Shown: positions 27,241-36,934, counted from the first letter of the stretch. The stretch: DNA of 64,000 nucleotides from Aminipila terrae (GCF_010120715.1 NZ_CP047591.1:1364001-1428000), one strand, 5' to 3'. The notes: a model not told the origin generated them from the letters alone. Program-made: numbers and translations.

Positions 27241-28012
27241 ATTCATCTTTCAACAATTCTAAAGTTTTCCATTTAAGTTTAATAGCGGCCTGAGTGGAAA
27301 CCGCTCCTTTATTAGCAGCCCGCAGTTTCAGCAGATCCTCTGTCATGCCAATGGCTGCATAAGTGGTCGTATCAAAGGCCTTCATCTGATTGGGATTATC
27401 TGATCCGTCAATCAGACATAATGGTGGAAATAATACACACCACCAGTTATTGCCTTCTCCCGATCCGATAGTAATATTCAGGGCTTCATAATTACCTGCT
27501 GGGAAAGTCATGTCTCCATAAGTCTTTTCAGGAATCCATCTTACCCCTAATTCAGCTTTCACTTTATAATTATAACCGTTTTCCTTTATAATTTTTTCTG
27601 CTATTTCTTCAATCTGTCCCAGATGAGATAATAAATATTCCTTTGATTCAGCTGCGTCTAAAGAAACCTGCGCTGTGCTCCTGCTGTCCACCATTGCCAT
27701 GGTTTCATCTGCTGGCTCACTGTCTTGGCTGCCATTTGCATCCTTATTATTTTGTGGCGTGTTCTCTACAGAATCGTATTTTTCCATGGTTTCTCTGATT
27801 AAGTTTTTATTTACTGCCTCCAGAACTCCGTCACGAACCTTTAATTTAAGCTGTTGATCATCTTCTGAGTTGCTGTTTGCCACTACGTGAAAACGAATAA
27901 TTCCTGAATGATCATTTTCTTTTTTTGAGTTCTGCGTATACCACCCTGTATATAAAATCATGCATATTAAAATAAATAACATGGCCTGCATCTGCCGTTT
28001 ATCAAATTTCAT
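27239..28012 (-). CDS. spoIIR: Stage II sporulation protein R
   Basis: Secreted signalling protein made in the forespore that triggers processing of pro-sigma-E in the mother cell, via SpoIIGA, in characterised Bacillota. It has a single N-terminal hydrophobic signal (about 9-26), the conserved IIRFHVVANSNSEDDQQLKLKVRDGVL block, and a C-terminal NWWCVLFPPLCLIDG motif diagnostic of SpoIIR. A Ser/Asn/Glu-rich insert (about 85-115) makes it slightly longer than usual. The ribosome binding site GGGAGG lies 6 bases from the ATG and inside the 3' arm of a terminator-like hairpin, which suggests tight control. Strong evidence of a spore former. Confidence 0.93.
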   Translation of the reverse strand: MKFDKRQMQAMLFILICMILYTGWYTQNSKKENDHSGIIRFHVVANSNSEDDQQLKLKVRDGVLEAVNKNLIRETMEKYDSVENTPQNNKDANGSQDSEPADETMAMVDSRSTAQVSLDAAESKEYLLSHLGQIEEIAEKIIKENGYNYKVKAELGVRWIPEKTYGDMTFPAGNYEALNITIGSGEGNNWWCVLFPPLCLIDGSDNPNQMKAFDTTTYAAIGMTEDLLKLRAANKGAVSTQAAIKLKWKTLELLKDE

Positions 28013-28070
28013 AAAAAACCTCCCGTCAAGGTTACTCCCTTATTTGGGAGTATTGCCAACGAGAGGCTTT
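28013..28070 (-). promoter_or_regulatory. Terminator-like hairpin that contains the spoIIR ribosome binding site
   Basis: On the minus strand an inner ACTCCC/GGGAGT stem is extended by an outer CCTCTCGT...ACGGGAGG pairing and followed directly by T6 and the spoIIR ATG. The 3' arm includes GGGAGG, the only good Shine-Dalgarno for spoIIR. It can act as terminator of the upstream gene, as RBS sequestering element, or both. Confidence 0.6.
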
Positions 28071-28085
28071 TTATTCATCCCTAAA

Positions 28086-30269
28086 TTATTTTACGATTAA
28101 AAGCTTCATACCTGATGGTAATTGCTGGTCTTCTGCAAGGTCATTGATTTCAGTTATCATTTCCATGGTAGTTCTGTACTTTTTGGCTATATTCCAAAGA
28201 GTATCGCCATTCTTTGTTATATATACCACCATTCCCGGTTTTATTCCAGGTTCTTCTTTTGGTTCTACAAATGCTACATTTTGAATAACCTGATATTTAT
28301 CCTGCCCATATACAGATGAAGAAATAAATAAGTTTGCATTCACTTCAATCTGTTTTGCATTGATTCGGTCAAACCATAATTCCTTTATGGCAATCTCACT
28401 GTTTGCTTTGGTATCTCCTCTGCCCATTGGAATTTCCATGGAACCTCTGAAATTAACTTCTTTATTTAACCTGAAAGCAGCTTTTTTTTGGTCTTCAGGG
28501 AGACATAACAGTGTAATGTCAATAGCTCCCTCAACAATGTTTTTGTTCTGCTCCAGGAAACTTCTGCTGTTTTTAATATTCCCGTAAATGTAGATTACTC
28601 TCTTTACTTCTCCATATTTTTCTGGTACATTTATGATTTCTCTGACTGCTGCTTCTGTAACCCCGCTTCCACCCAGAGACATAGCTTCCAATTCAACTTT
28701 ATCGCAAACCACATCTTTGGTTCTGTGATAAATATCTGTTACGATTTCCCGTTCAAGATTTTTATATATTTCAATGGTGGTTTCTACAGTTCCCTCCAGG
28801 GCGAATGCATTTTCTGCCGGTTCTTCCGGGTCAGGATCTTTTATATGTACATTAAGATTGTTGTAATTAAAAGAGATTTTACTTCCTTCTGCCGGATTCA
28901 AAATTGGTATAAACTGGGTAAACTCTGTTTTTCCCTGGAATAATTGAGGTGAAAGTCTGCTCCCCCCACTTTCTTCCATGCTCATAGCCTCTGCCTCATT
29001 GCTACTGCCAAGATAAAGAACGTTGCAATAAATGGTAGCATTTATTACTGCTTTATCCTCTGTAATCTGCTTGTGGTTTTCTACAATATCTACATCGTAT
29101 TTTAAAATTCGTTCTGGCTTTGGCTGGGTATCCTTCAGAGCCAGCGTTTCATTTATGTCCATTACATCGGATTTTCTTTCTGGTACGTGGGTCATCTGTA
29201 TTTTTTCTTTTAAAAGTTGGAGCTTTTCACCTTTTATGCCCTGAAATACCTGCATTTCCACATTTGCATATTCACGCATGGTCAGTCTTACTGTTAATTT
29301 AGCCCTGAATTTTCTTTCATTGATTACAGTATAATCGATGCTTTCAATGTATGGTTTGATGACCAGTCTGGAAAGGGGTTCTGCTGATACATTCCATTCT
29401 GTTTTAAATGGAAGTCTTGACTGGATATTTATGATATGATGCTCCCCTGTGTAGTTTTCCGGAATATATAACGTATGAAGCTCTATTTCCCCTGTAACTT
29501 TCACGGAATCCTGGCTTAATTGTCCTACACGGATCTCTGAGTCTCCCAAACTTGCCTTACCTGTCATGGATAGTATAGATGCCAGATCTTCTTTGGTATC
29601 CGGTACTAAAATATCTTCTTCTATATATACTCTTGTCTCCGGTTTCTCCCGGATATCGGTCATCTTTAGTTCGTTGGTAATCAAAGCCCCTGCCGTAGGT
29701 ACAATCACTGTAGCTTCATTATTCTGCACTGGTGTGGCCGGTGCTGCCATTACTGGCTTTACCTGTTCCATAGTTTCTGTTTGGGATTCAAGCTCGGCTT
29801 CAATTTCTTTTTCATAATCAGGCCTGCTGATTACTTCAATTACTTCCGGCTCTGCTGCCACCTCCAGAATCCCTGATTCCGGCGCCGCTTCCAGTGTTTC
29901 TGGCACAGATACGGCGTCCAGTGCCTCTGGTTCTGGTACGGATACCTGTTGCTCAGGTTCTGCCATCTCAATGGATATTCCAGCTACTTCCATAATTTCC
30001 TCTTCTTGCTGATACAATCCTGGTTCCATGGTTTCTGTACCTTCAAATTGTATTTCATTCGTTCTTATTTCTGGCTCTTCTTCTGGTAATTCCGGTAAAA
30101 CATAATCCTGAACCGAATATTGCTGTAAGTCTGTTTCTCTTGCTTCTGTCTGCTCCTGGCTATGAAAATTCAATAGGCGGTCATATGGCGATGGATCAAA
30201 CTCATCCCTTTCGTCTGATTCCTTTGCAGGTTGAAGTGCAAAATCAGGTATATCCTTATCATAGGTCAT
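28086..30269 (-). CDS. SPOCS (DUF3794) and LysM domain protein, 727 aa
   Basis: Protein with an acidic, Glu/Pro-rich N-terminal region (about 1-190), repeated SPOCS/DUF3794 modules (about 220-650; recurring blocks such as VKVTGEIELHTLYIP and KAVINATIYCNVLYLG), and a C-terminal LysM domain (about 680-726, YITKNGDTLWNIAKKYRTT). Proteins with this pairing are linked to spore-coat or cortex assembly in clostridia, as with SpoVID/SafA-like morphogens; the role here is inferred. No signal peptide is seen, consistent with action in the mother-cell cytoplasm. AAGGGGG precedes the ATG. It lies directly upstream of spoIIR. Confidence 0.88.
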   Translation of the reverse strand: MTYDKDIPDFALQPAKESDERDEFDPSPYDRLLNFHSQEQTEARETDLQQYSVQDYVLPELPEEEPEIRTNEIQFEGTETMEPGLYQQEEEIMEVAGISIEMAEPEQQVSVPEPEALDAVSVPETLEAAPESGILEVAAEPEVIEVISRPDYEKEIEAELESQTETMEQVKPVMAAPATPVQNNEATVIVPTAGALITNELKMTDIREKPETRVYIEEDILVPDTKEDLASILSMTGKASLGDSEIRVGQLSQDSVKVTGEIELHTLYIPENYTGEHHIINIQSRLPFKTEWNVSAEPLSRLVIKPYIESIDYTVINERKFRAKLTVRLTMREYANVEMQVFQGIKGEKLQLLKEKIQMTHVPERKSDVMDINETLALKDTQPKPERILKYDVDIVENHKQITEDKAVINATIYCNVLYLGSSNEAEAMSMEESGGSRLSPQLFQGKTEFTQFIPILNPAEGSKISFNYNNLNVHIKDPDPEEPAENAFALEGTVETTIEIYKNLEREIVTDIYHRTKDVVCDKVELEAMSLGGSGVTEAAVREIINVPEKYGEVKRVIYIYGNIKNSRSFLEQNKNIVEGAIDITLLCLPEDQKKAAFRLNKEVNFRGSMEIPMGRGDTKANSEIAIKELWFDRINAKQIEVNANLFISSSVYGQDKYQVIQNVAFVEPKEEPGIKPGMVVYITKNGDTLWNIAKKYRTTMEMITEINDLAEDQQLPSGMKLLIVK

Positions 30270-30493
30270 GATATAATCCCCCTTATACGTTAATTTTTCA
30301 ATTTTAATACTGCGGCATTGTCCGCATTATATACATTAAACACAATACAGTTTATTCCGCCTTCTTTATTTGTATTACTACTTGTTTAACGTAAAACATA
30401 ATCATCATGAAAAGAATTGAATATTTACAAAATTTGTGGTAACCTAAAAAAAAGTTAATTTCTATATATTTATTGTGCAAGGAGTAATGTAAC

Positions 30494-31078
30494 ATGGATG
30501 TAACAAAAAAAGAAATAGATGCTATTGGTGAGCTTTTTAATATCGGAATTGGCTCTTCCGCGACTGCGTTATCTACAATATTAAGCAAAACAGTAAATAT
30601 ATCTGTGCCGAAAGTTGAGATAGTAACGCCTCAAGAACTGGATATTACATATCTGGAGCCTGCTTTTGGTATAAGCGTGGATTATACTAAAGGATTAAAG
30701 GGTACAAATTCCTTGCTTTTAAAAAGAGAAGACATTTTAAAAATGGTCAGCCAGATGACCTATATGGACATAACTGAAATAGATGAACTTTCAAAAAGTG
30801 CCATTTGTGAACTTATGAATCAGATGATGGGTTCTTCGTCCACCGCTCTGGCAAAATTCCTGAATAAGGAAATCGATATTTCAACTCCGGAACTTGGGGA
30901 AGTTCTGGATACAAATACTTATAAAGAATTTATGTATGGCAAATTTGAGTCTGTCATGACCGTAACTTTTACACTGGAAATAGAAGATTTATTAACCACC
31001 AATTTTGTAACAGTAATGAGCCACGACATCTGTCAGACTATATTAGAAGAAATGAGAAAAATGCATCCAATCGCTTAA
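30494..31078 (+). CDS. CheC-family chemotaxis phosphatase-like protein
   Basis: Protein of 194 residues built from two CheC repeats. Both carry the catalytic ExxN pair: E13/N16 in IGELFNIGIGSSATALS and E106/N109 in CELMNQMMGSSSTALAKF. In characterised CheC proteins these residues remove phosphate from CheY-P. No other chemotaxis or flagellar gene is present in the window, so it is an orphan here and its partner response regulator must be encoded elsewhere. CAAGGAG lies upstream of the ATG and a strong terminator follows. Confidence 0.88.
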   Translation: MDVTKKEIDAIGELFNIGIGSSATALSTILSKTVNISVPKVEIVTPQELDITYLEPAFGISVDYTKGLKGTNSLLLKREDILKMVSQMTYMDITEIDELSKSAICELMNQMMGSSSTALAKFLNKEIDISTPELGEVLDTNTYKEFMYGKFESVMTVTFTLEIEDLLTTNFVTVMSHDICQTILEEMRKMHPIA

Positions 31079-31100
31079 AATACTTAGCAACTTAAATAAT

Positions 31101-31136
31101 AAACCCCCTGACCTTTTCACTGGTCAGGGGGTTTTT
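31101..31136. terminator. Strong bidirectional terminator
   Basis: AAACCCCCTGACC and GGTCAGGGGGTTT make a 13-bp stem with an 8-base loop, followed by T residues. It separates cheC (plus) from the GntR gene (minus). Confidence 0.92.
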
Positions 31137-31149
31137 CTGCATCTTGGTT

Positions 31150-31806
31150 TTATACACCTTCTGTCATCACAAGTTCTTTCAGCTTTTTAATATGTGTGTC
31201 TGCAGCTTCTTTGGCTGCCTCCGCATCACCTTGTGCTATAGCATCTATAATAATCTGATGCTCATGGGGCATATTTTCAGCCCTTTTAAAGTCATCATAA
31301 TATAAATATCTGAATCTCAGGGCCATTTCCTGCAAAGGTTCAATTAGCTGGAGCAGCGTTTTATTGTTACTTGCTTCAACAATCAGTTTATGAAATTTGG
31401 AATCATAAAAGATCATATCGGCAGTATCTCCTTTGTCAACAGCCTGATTGTAAGCAGCTTCTGCTTCCTCTATTGTCTTCAGCTGCTCAGGTTTCATTCG
31501 TGTAGCCGCAATAAATGCTGCCATGCCTTCCATATTCTGCCTCACCTCAAGTATCTCAACCATATCCTCCGTTGAAATCTGGGATGCGTAAGCACCTCTG
31601 CGGGGTTCGATTGTTACAAGACCCTCTTTCTCCAACTTTCTGATTGCCTCTCTGATTGGAGTACGGCTAACACCCATATCTTCAGCAAGTTCTACTTCCA
31701 TCATTCTCGTTCCCGGGGCAATTTTCCCGGTAAGAATCTGTAATTTTAATTCTTCATAGACAATCTCCCGGAGCGGTCTATGATTTTGAATATCAAAATT
31801 TAACAT
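31150..31806 (-). CDS. GntR-family regulator (FCD/FadR subfamily)
   Basis: Transcriptional regulator of 218 residues. The N-terminal winged helix-turn-helix (about 8-75) contains LAEDMGVSRTPIREAIRKLEKEGLV, and the C-terminal all-helical FCD ligand domain (about 80-210) has the metal-ligand candidates Asp and His in IFYDSKFHKLIVEAS and the late EHQIIIDAI. FCD regulators usually sense organic acids or sugars. It lies 19 bases after ispE with its own AGAGGTG site and is co-oriented, an arrangement that suggests co-transcription; the effector is unknown. Confidence 0.9.
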   Translation of the reverse strand: MLNFDIQNHRPLREIVYEELKLQILTGKIAPGTRMMEVELAEDMGVSRTPIREAIRKLEKEGLVTIEPRRGAYASQISTEDMVEILEVRQNMEGMAAFIAATRMKPEQLKTIEEAEAAYNQAVDKGDTADMIFYDSKFHKLIVEASNNKTLLQLIEPLQEMALRFRYLYYDDFKRAENMPHEHQIIIDAIAQGDAEAAKEAADTHIKKLKELVMTEGV

Positions 31807-31825
31807 CTTTCACCTCTTTTAAATT

Positions 31826-32793
31826 TCATGCCAATGTTTTGGTAATATAAGTTTCCTTATTCATCTCACATAAAAGCTTATAATCTTTTTCTATTTCTGA
31901 TTTTTCAAAGTATATAGCAAATACAGTAGGACCACTTCCACTCATAAGAACTTTGGCAGCACTACCCTCCTGGTCAATCTTGTTTTTTGTATACATAATG
32001 ATAGGATACCTCTTTGTACTGAATAATTCAAGTATATTCGCCATGTTCTTTACTACTTTATCATAATTTTTTGAATTTAGCCCATTAATAAGCTCTTTTG
32101 TATCCACATGATACTGCAACATTGTTATACCACCCTGGTATTCAGGTTTTTCCAATCCTAATTCTGCATCAATTCCCCTGTAAACTTCCGCTGTGGAAAT
32201 GCCAAGGGCAGGCTTACTAAGCAATACATCACAACAAAGAGGAGTAACGGGTGTGAGCTGTTCACCGATTCCTTCCGCATAAGCACAGGTAGACGCTAAT
32301 GCATCCTCCCTTATTGCTCTTCCCAGCTGGGGGTTTCCCTTAGCCTGTCCCATGATACAAAATGGCACATCGGCTCCCAGTTTCACACCTATATTACAAA
32401 GTTCCTTTACGGACAAACCAGCATTCCAAATATAGTTTAATGCATGGAGTACTGCAGCACCGTTTCCGCTTCCTCCAGCCAGTCCTGCCGCCACAGGAAT
32501 ATTTTTTCTATATTGATTTCGACTTTCCCTTTCCTGTGTAGTTGGTCAAGCATCATCTCTGCAGCCCTGTAAGCAATATTTTCACTATTTAAAGGGAGAT
32601 TATCTCTGTTCATGGATAAAACAATCTGGGAACTAACCAAGGTCCTGTCTTCCTTCCATTTTACGGTTACCCGGTCATGAAGTTCAAGCTGCTGCATAAC
32701 CATCTCGACCTGATGATAACCATTGGAAAGTACCCCCAGTACATCTAATGACAGGTTTATCTTGGCATATGACTTTATCATTATTTCATTCAT
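31826..32793 (-). pseudogene. ispE: 4-diphosphocytidyl-2-C-methyl-D-erythritol kinase, one frameshift
   Basis: GHMP kinase of the MEP isoprenoid pathway. The N-terminal piece (MIKSYAKINLSLDVLG) and the C-terminal piece (AAGLAGGSGNGAAVLHALN; KVLMSGSGPTVFAIYF) are both clearly IspE but lie in different frames. The break is at a T6 run (32502-32507, A6 on the coding strand). One more base gives IEKNIPVAAGLAGGSGNG, the exact family ATP-loop context. IspE is normally essential in MEP-dependent bacteria, so a sequencing deletion is more likely than real loss. ATG at 32793 follows AAAGGA. The GntR gene follows. Confidence 0.88.
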
Positions 32794-32847
32794 TGGCAGT
32801 TCCTTTCTCATTCATTTATTTTTCAGGCAAGTTTCAATAATATTAGC

Positions 32848-32885
32848 AAAACAGCTCACTTTATCGTATATCATAAAGTGAGCTG
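32848..32885 (-). terminator. Hairpin terminator after the 280-aa Ig-like protein gene
   Basis: CAGCTCACTTTAT and ATAAAGTGAGCTG form a perfect 13-bp stem with an 8-base loop. On the minus strand it is followed by TTTTG. Confidence 0.75.
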
Positions 32886-32899
32886 AAAGTATCTGCAGT

Positions 32900-33742
32900 T
32901 TATTTCTTTTTCTTCGCTTTATTTTTAGGTCTGGTGGTTCCAGCCAGGGCTTTTTGCCTAGCAGCTTCTTCTGCAGCTGCTTTTCTTCCAGTGATATAGG
33001 TACTACCCCCTGCAGAAATTGGTCTTGGTGCTTTTACACGTTTATTGTCATTTACAATAACATCTTCAACATCGTCATCTTCCGCTTCTTTAGCAAGCTG
33101 TTTTTCAAGCTTTCTACGATGTTTTTCTTTCACTTTCTGATCTTTAGCAACTATTTCCTGCACGGATTTACCCGTTTCTTTTGACACTTTATATGGATTT
33201 ACTTTATCTTCTACTCCGCTTTCTTCTTTTTCTTTTTCTGCCTGTTTCTTAGCAGCCTTACTTGAAGCCCAGATTACACCAACCATCATGATACCCATCA
33301 TGGCCATATTGGCTTTCATGGCCGAACTGGTGTCAACTGTGCTGAAAGTAATAGTCTCATCCTTTCCAAGAGTATCTCCTGAAGCTGATGTTACATCTTT
33401 TGAAATAGAAAGCTTGTATTTACTGTCAGAAACCAGCGTCTGTTTGTTAACCAGCACTAAAACCAAACCTTTTTCCTTTGGACTGTAAAGAACTCTTATT
33501 GGTAATGCTTTACCTTTTGAATCAGTCAGCTTAAAGCTTTCTAAATTTTCTTCTACATTGTTTTTATTAATCATATTCTGGTTGAAATACAACTTTACAC
33601 CTGAGTTTTCAACCTGCATCCCTTTATCACCGTCCCTGGGATAAGAATCATCCACCTTTAAGGTTCCCGCAAAACAAAGAGATGTTGTCATCATTACCAT
33701 TAATAATGCCAGTGCAGCTATTGCACTAATCGATTTTTTCAT
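32900..33742 (-). CDS. Exported Ig-like domain protein with membrane anchor and charged tail
   Basis: Protein of 280 residues: signal peptide (1-25, ending CFAG), one Ig-like Big_5/SbsA-type domain (about 28-135, starting VDDSYPRDGDKGMQV and ending ETITFSTVD), a membrane helix (about 142-160, MAMMGIMMVGVIWASS), and a long Lys/Glu-rich C-terminal tail (from about 165) ending in KNKAKKKK. The tail should lie in the cytoplasm and may bind nucleic acid or acidic partners; this is inferred. No named function is recognised. It sits between tadA and ispE on the same strand with its own terminator. Confidence 0.75.
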   Translation of the reverse strand: MKKSISAIAALALLMVMMTTSLCFAGTLKVDDSYPRDGDKGMQVENSGVKLYFNQNMINKNNVEENLESFKLTDSKGKALPIRVLYSPKEKGLVLVLVNKQTLVSDSKYKLSISKDVTSASGDTLGKDETITFSTVDTSSAMKANMAMMGIMMVGVIWASSKAAKKQAEKEKEESGVEDKVNPYKVSKETGKSVQEIVAKDQKVKEKHRRKLEKQLAKEAEDDDVEDVIVNDNKRVKAPRPISAGGSTYITGRKAAAEEAARQKALAGTTRPKNKAKKKK

Positions 33743-33759
33743 TTAAGTTCCTCCACTTT

Positions 33760-34248
33760 CTATTTTGTAAGCCCCGGGTTTTTCATTTTATCCCATTTAA
33801 AACCCCTTTGCCGTAAATCTCTAAAAAAATCTTTTAAAAGATCTGAACATTCCGTTTCCATAAGACCAGTTTCTATTTCCACATAATGATTCAGCTTTTC
33901 TTCCTGAAGAATATTAAACACTGAACCGCAAGCTCCGCCTTTAGGATCCATTGTCCCAATAAAAACCTTTTTCATCCTTGACCAGACAATAGCCCCGGCG
34001 CACATGGCACACGGCTCACAGGTCACATACAGATTGCATTGGAGCAGTCTCCATCCTCCTAAAGTTTTAGCTGCTTCCCGTATGGCAATCAATTCTGCAT
34101 GTGCAGTGGGATCTTTTAAGGTTTCTGTTAAGTTGTATCCTCTGCCTACGATTTTCCCATCCTTTTCAATAACTGCTCCGATGGGAATCTCTCCGCAGGA
34201 ATAGGCTTTTTTTGCTTCAGCCAGTGCATCTATCATATAATTTCTCAT
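33760..34248 (-). CDS. tadA: tRNA-specific adenosine deaminase TadA
   Basis: Zinc-dependent deaminase converting A34 to inosine in tRNA-Arg(ACG). The catalytic HAE is in DPTAHAELIAIREA and the zinc cysteines are in PCAMCAGA; IPIGAVI near the N-terminus and the C-terminal LLKDFFRDLR are typical of TadA rather than of cytosine deaminases. The start is placed at ATG 34248 after AAGG; the nearby ATG at 34236 is possible. It is the first gene after the terminator that ends the sulfur-redox gene. Confidence 0.9.
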   Translation of the reverse strand: MRNYMIDALAEAKKAYSCGEIPIGAVIEKDGKIVGRGYNLTETLKDPTAHAELIAIREAAKTLGGWRLLQCNLYVTCEPCAMCAGAIVWSRMKKVFIGTMDPKGGACGSVFNILQEEKLNHYVEIETGLMETECSDLLKDFFRDLRQRGFKWDKMKNPGLTK

Positions 34249-34288
34249 ATACCTTACAATGTTATCACAATTGTATTTAATATTCAAG

Positions 34289-34316
34289 AAAAAAACGACC
34301 CTGCAGGGGTCGTTTT
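34289..34316 (-). terminator. Intrinsic terminator of the CoA-disulfide-reductase-like gene
   Basis: AAAACGACCC and GGGTCGTTTT form a 10-bp stem around a short TGCAG loop. On the minus strand it ends in a long T run. Confidence 0.9.
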
Positions 34317-34345
34317 ATTGCTTTTTTCTATAATAATATTTAACA

Positions 34346-36934
34346 TTAAACAAACAGGTTTACATTGGACTGTTCTGCATCTCCAAGATATGCCGCAACA
34401 CCAGCAAATTCAATTCCGTCTACCAGTTCTTCTCTTGTAATTCCCATCACATCCATAGACATAGTGCAGGCTACAATTCGGACACCATTTTCCATGGCTT
34501 TTTTCATTAAATCTTCCAGAGAATCCACATTTTTATCATTCATGACTTTTCTCATCATTCTGGTTCCCATACCGCCCATATTCATATTTGAAAGCTTAAG
34601 CTTTGAGGTTCCTCTTGGCATCATCATCCCGAACATACTATCCATCAGAGGTTTTTTCACCCTCTGCTTTTCTGTCTTTCTCAGCGCATTAAGCCCCCAG
34701 AAGGTAAAAAACATTGTCACAGGTCTGCCCATGGCAGCCGCACCATTTGCAATAATAAATGAAGCTAATACTTTATCTAAATCCCCGCTGAACACAATAA
34801 GTGTTTTTCCCTGAGGCAATTCAGTTATACCATTTCCAGATACACCTTGACTTTTTTTATTGTTGTCACTGGACCCTTTCTGGATATAAACAATATTTTG
34901 TTTTCCCTCCCGACAGGTTTTCACCAGGGTATTACCCGTCCTGTTACACCAGGATTCAATATCCCGGGAGAATCCCATATCTGTTGCTGCAACTTTGATT
35001 ATCTGCCCTTCTTCAATTTCATTTATGGAGTTAAACACTCGCATAATGGGTCCGGGGCATTGCAACCCGCTGCAGTCTAAATCCTTTGTTATTACGATGT
35101 TGTTGATATCCACTTTGCTTCCGCCTTCCACATCACCATTTTCTTTTGACAGAACTTTTTCTGCCTCCGGTGTAAATTCAATACCAGCTTGCCACTTCTT
35201 TGGGAACAATTTATCATGAAAAGCTGATTTGTAGAACCCTGTTCCTGCCGGATAGACGGCTACGTGTTTGAATCCTGAGTTCATTAAAATTCTCGCTACG
35301 TTATAAGAGCGGACTCCAATGGCACAAAATGTGACAATCAGATTTTCCCTGTCCAGTTCCTGCATTCTGTCTCTGACCTGCCCAAAGGGTATATGAACAG
35401 AGTCTTCCACTGCAAACGCCATTCTTTCAAAGCTTTCTGTTACATCAAGAACTGTAACAGCGGGAACTCCCATTTTTATAGCCAGTTCGTCCCTTTTTTC
35501 CAGTCCGTCCCATGGAACGAACCGTACCACTCCTTTTAAAATATTTTCAGCCACAAATCCAAGCATATTTACGGGGTCTTTTGCAGAAGAATAAGGAGGT
35601 GCATATGCCAGTTCCAGTTTCTGCAAGTCTGCAGCCTTTGCCCCCAGCCTGATAGCTGTAGCTATTACATCGATTCTTTTATCTACACCGTCTACTCCAA
35701 CAATCTGTGCTCCAAAGATTTTGCCCTCCGGTGAAAATAACATTTTTAAAGTTATAGGTGCTGATCCCGGATAATATCCTGCATGGGATTTCTGATTAAT
35801 TATGGCTACAAAATAGTCTTCATTTGCTTTTCTGCCCATGCGGATTAAAGTTTTTTCATTTAATCCTGTTGCTGCCACTGTAAAATCAAACACCTTTGCT
35901 ACGGAGGTTCCTTGAGTCCCTTCATAGATTCCCTCCGTACTTTTATCCAGTATCCCAAATCCGGCAGCAATATTTCCTGCGCAAATACGTGCCTGCTTAT
36001 TTGCCGGTCCGGCCAGAGGAATCATGGTCTTCCCCTTTTCTATGAATTCTGTTACTTCAATCACATCACCAACCGCATAAATATTTTCATCAGAGGTTTT
36101 CAGGTATTCATCAACAATAATGCCACCTCTCTGATTTAATTCCAGTCCTGCCTCTTTGGCAAGCCCACTGTTTGGCTTAATGCCTATGGATAAAATAACA
36201 ATTTCTGCATCTACCGCTTTCCCACTGGAAAGTGTAATTCTGGTTTTATTACCCGTAGGTTCTGAAATATTTTCAAACTTTTGTACACCATCTGACAGAA
36301 TGAGTTCCACTCCATTCATTCTGATATTTTCATGAACCAGTTGTGCCATTTCATAGTCTACAGGAGCCATGACCTGGTCCTGCATTTCTATAATAGATAC
36401 ACTACATCCAGCTTCTTTAAGATTCTCCGCCATTTCAAGACCAATAAATCCGCCACCTATGACTGCCGCAGTCTTTGGTTTTTTCTCTGTAATATAGTTT
36501 TTAATTTTATCTGTATCTGGTATATTCCAAAGGGTAAAAATACCCTCTCCCTTAATTCCCTCGATAGGAGGAACAATTGGGGTGGACCCGGTGGATATCA
36601 CCAGATTATCATAGCTCTCTACGTATTCACTTCCATCAGAGGCTCTCTTAACTTTAACCGTTTTTTCTTTTCTGTCTATGGATAATACTTCGTTTCCGGT
36701 TCTTACATCTATGTTAAATCGTTGCTTCATTGCCTGTGGTGTTTGAAGGAGCAAAGCTTCTCTTTCTTTTATCACATCACCGATATAATAAGGAAGACCA
36801 CAGTTAGCATAAGAAATATAGTCTCCTTTTTCCATAATAATGATTTCAATATTCTCATTAAGTCGTCTCAGTCTGGCTGCTGTAGTCGCACCTCCTGCCA
36901 CTCCCCCTATAATAACAACTTTTTTCTTATCCAT
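34346..36934 (-). CDS. Multidomain sulfur-redox protein: CoA-disulfide reductase, rhodanese, TusA and DsrE-like
   Basis: Four-module protein of about 862 residues. Module 1 (about 1-450) is an FAD/NAD(P)H pyridine nucleotide-disulfide reductase of the CoADR type, with GGVAGGATTAARLRRL, the redox Cys in YANCGLPYYIGD and the second nucleotide motif AVIGGGFIGLEMAENL. Module 2 (about 465-560) is rhodanese-like with its Cys in TFCAIGVRSYNVA. Module 3 (about 625-700) is TusA/SirA-like with LQCPGP. Module 4 (about 715-862) is DsrE/F/H-like. All carry sulfur-transfer Cys except possibly the last. It likely relays persulfide or polysulfide sulfur at NAD(P)H expense. GGAGGG precedes ATG 36934. Confidence 0.9.
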   Translation of the reverse strand: MDKKKVVIIGGVAGGATTAARLRRLNENIEIIIMEKGDYISYANCGLPYYIGDVIKEREALLLQTPQAMKQRFNIDVRTGNEVLSIDRKEKTVKVKRASDGSEYVESYDNLVISTGSTPIVPPIEGIKGEGIFTLWNIPDTDKIKNYITEKKPKTAAVIGGGFIGLEMAENLKEAGCSVSIIEMQDQVMAPVDYEMAQLVHENIRMNGVELILSDGVQKFENISEPTGNKTRITLSSGKAVDAEIVILSIGIKPNSGLAKEAGLELNQRGGIIVDEYLKTSDENIYAVGDVIEVTEFIEKGKTMIPLAGPANKQARICAGNIAAGFGILDKSTEGIYEGTQGTSVAKVFDFTVAATGLNEKTLIRMGRKANEDYFVAIINQKSHAGYYPGSAPITLKMLFSPEGKIFGAQIVGVDGVDKRIDVIATAIRLGAKAADLQKLELAYAPPYSSAKDPVNMLGFVAENILKGVVRFVPWDGLEKRDELAIKMGVPAVTVLDVTESFERMAFAVEDSVHIPFGQVRDRMQELDRENLIVTFCAIGVRSYNVARILMNSGFKHVAVYPAGTGFYKSAFHDKLFPKKWQAGIEFTPEAEKVLSKENGDVEGGSKVDINNIVITKDLDCSGLQCPGPIMRVFNSINEIEEGQIIKVAATDMGFSRDIESWCNRTGNTLVKTCREGKQNIVYIQKGSSDNNKKSQGVSGNGITELPQGKTLIVFSGDLDKVLASFIIANGAAAMGRPVTMFFTFWGLNALRKTEKQRVKKPLMDSMFGMMMPRGTSKLKLSNMNMGGMGTRMMRKVMNDKNVDSLEDLMKKAMENGVRIVACTMSMDVMGITREELVDGIEFAGVAAYLGDAEQSNVNLFV

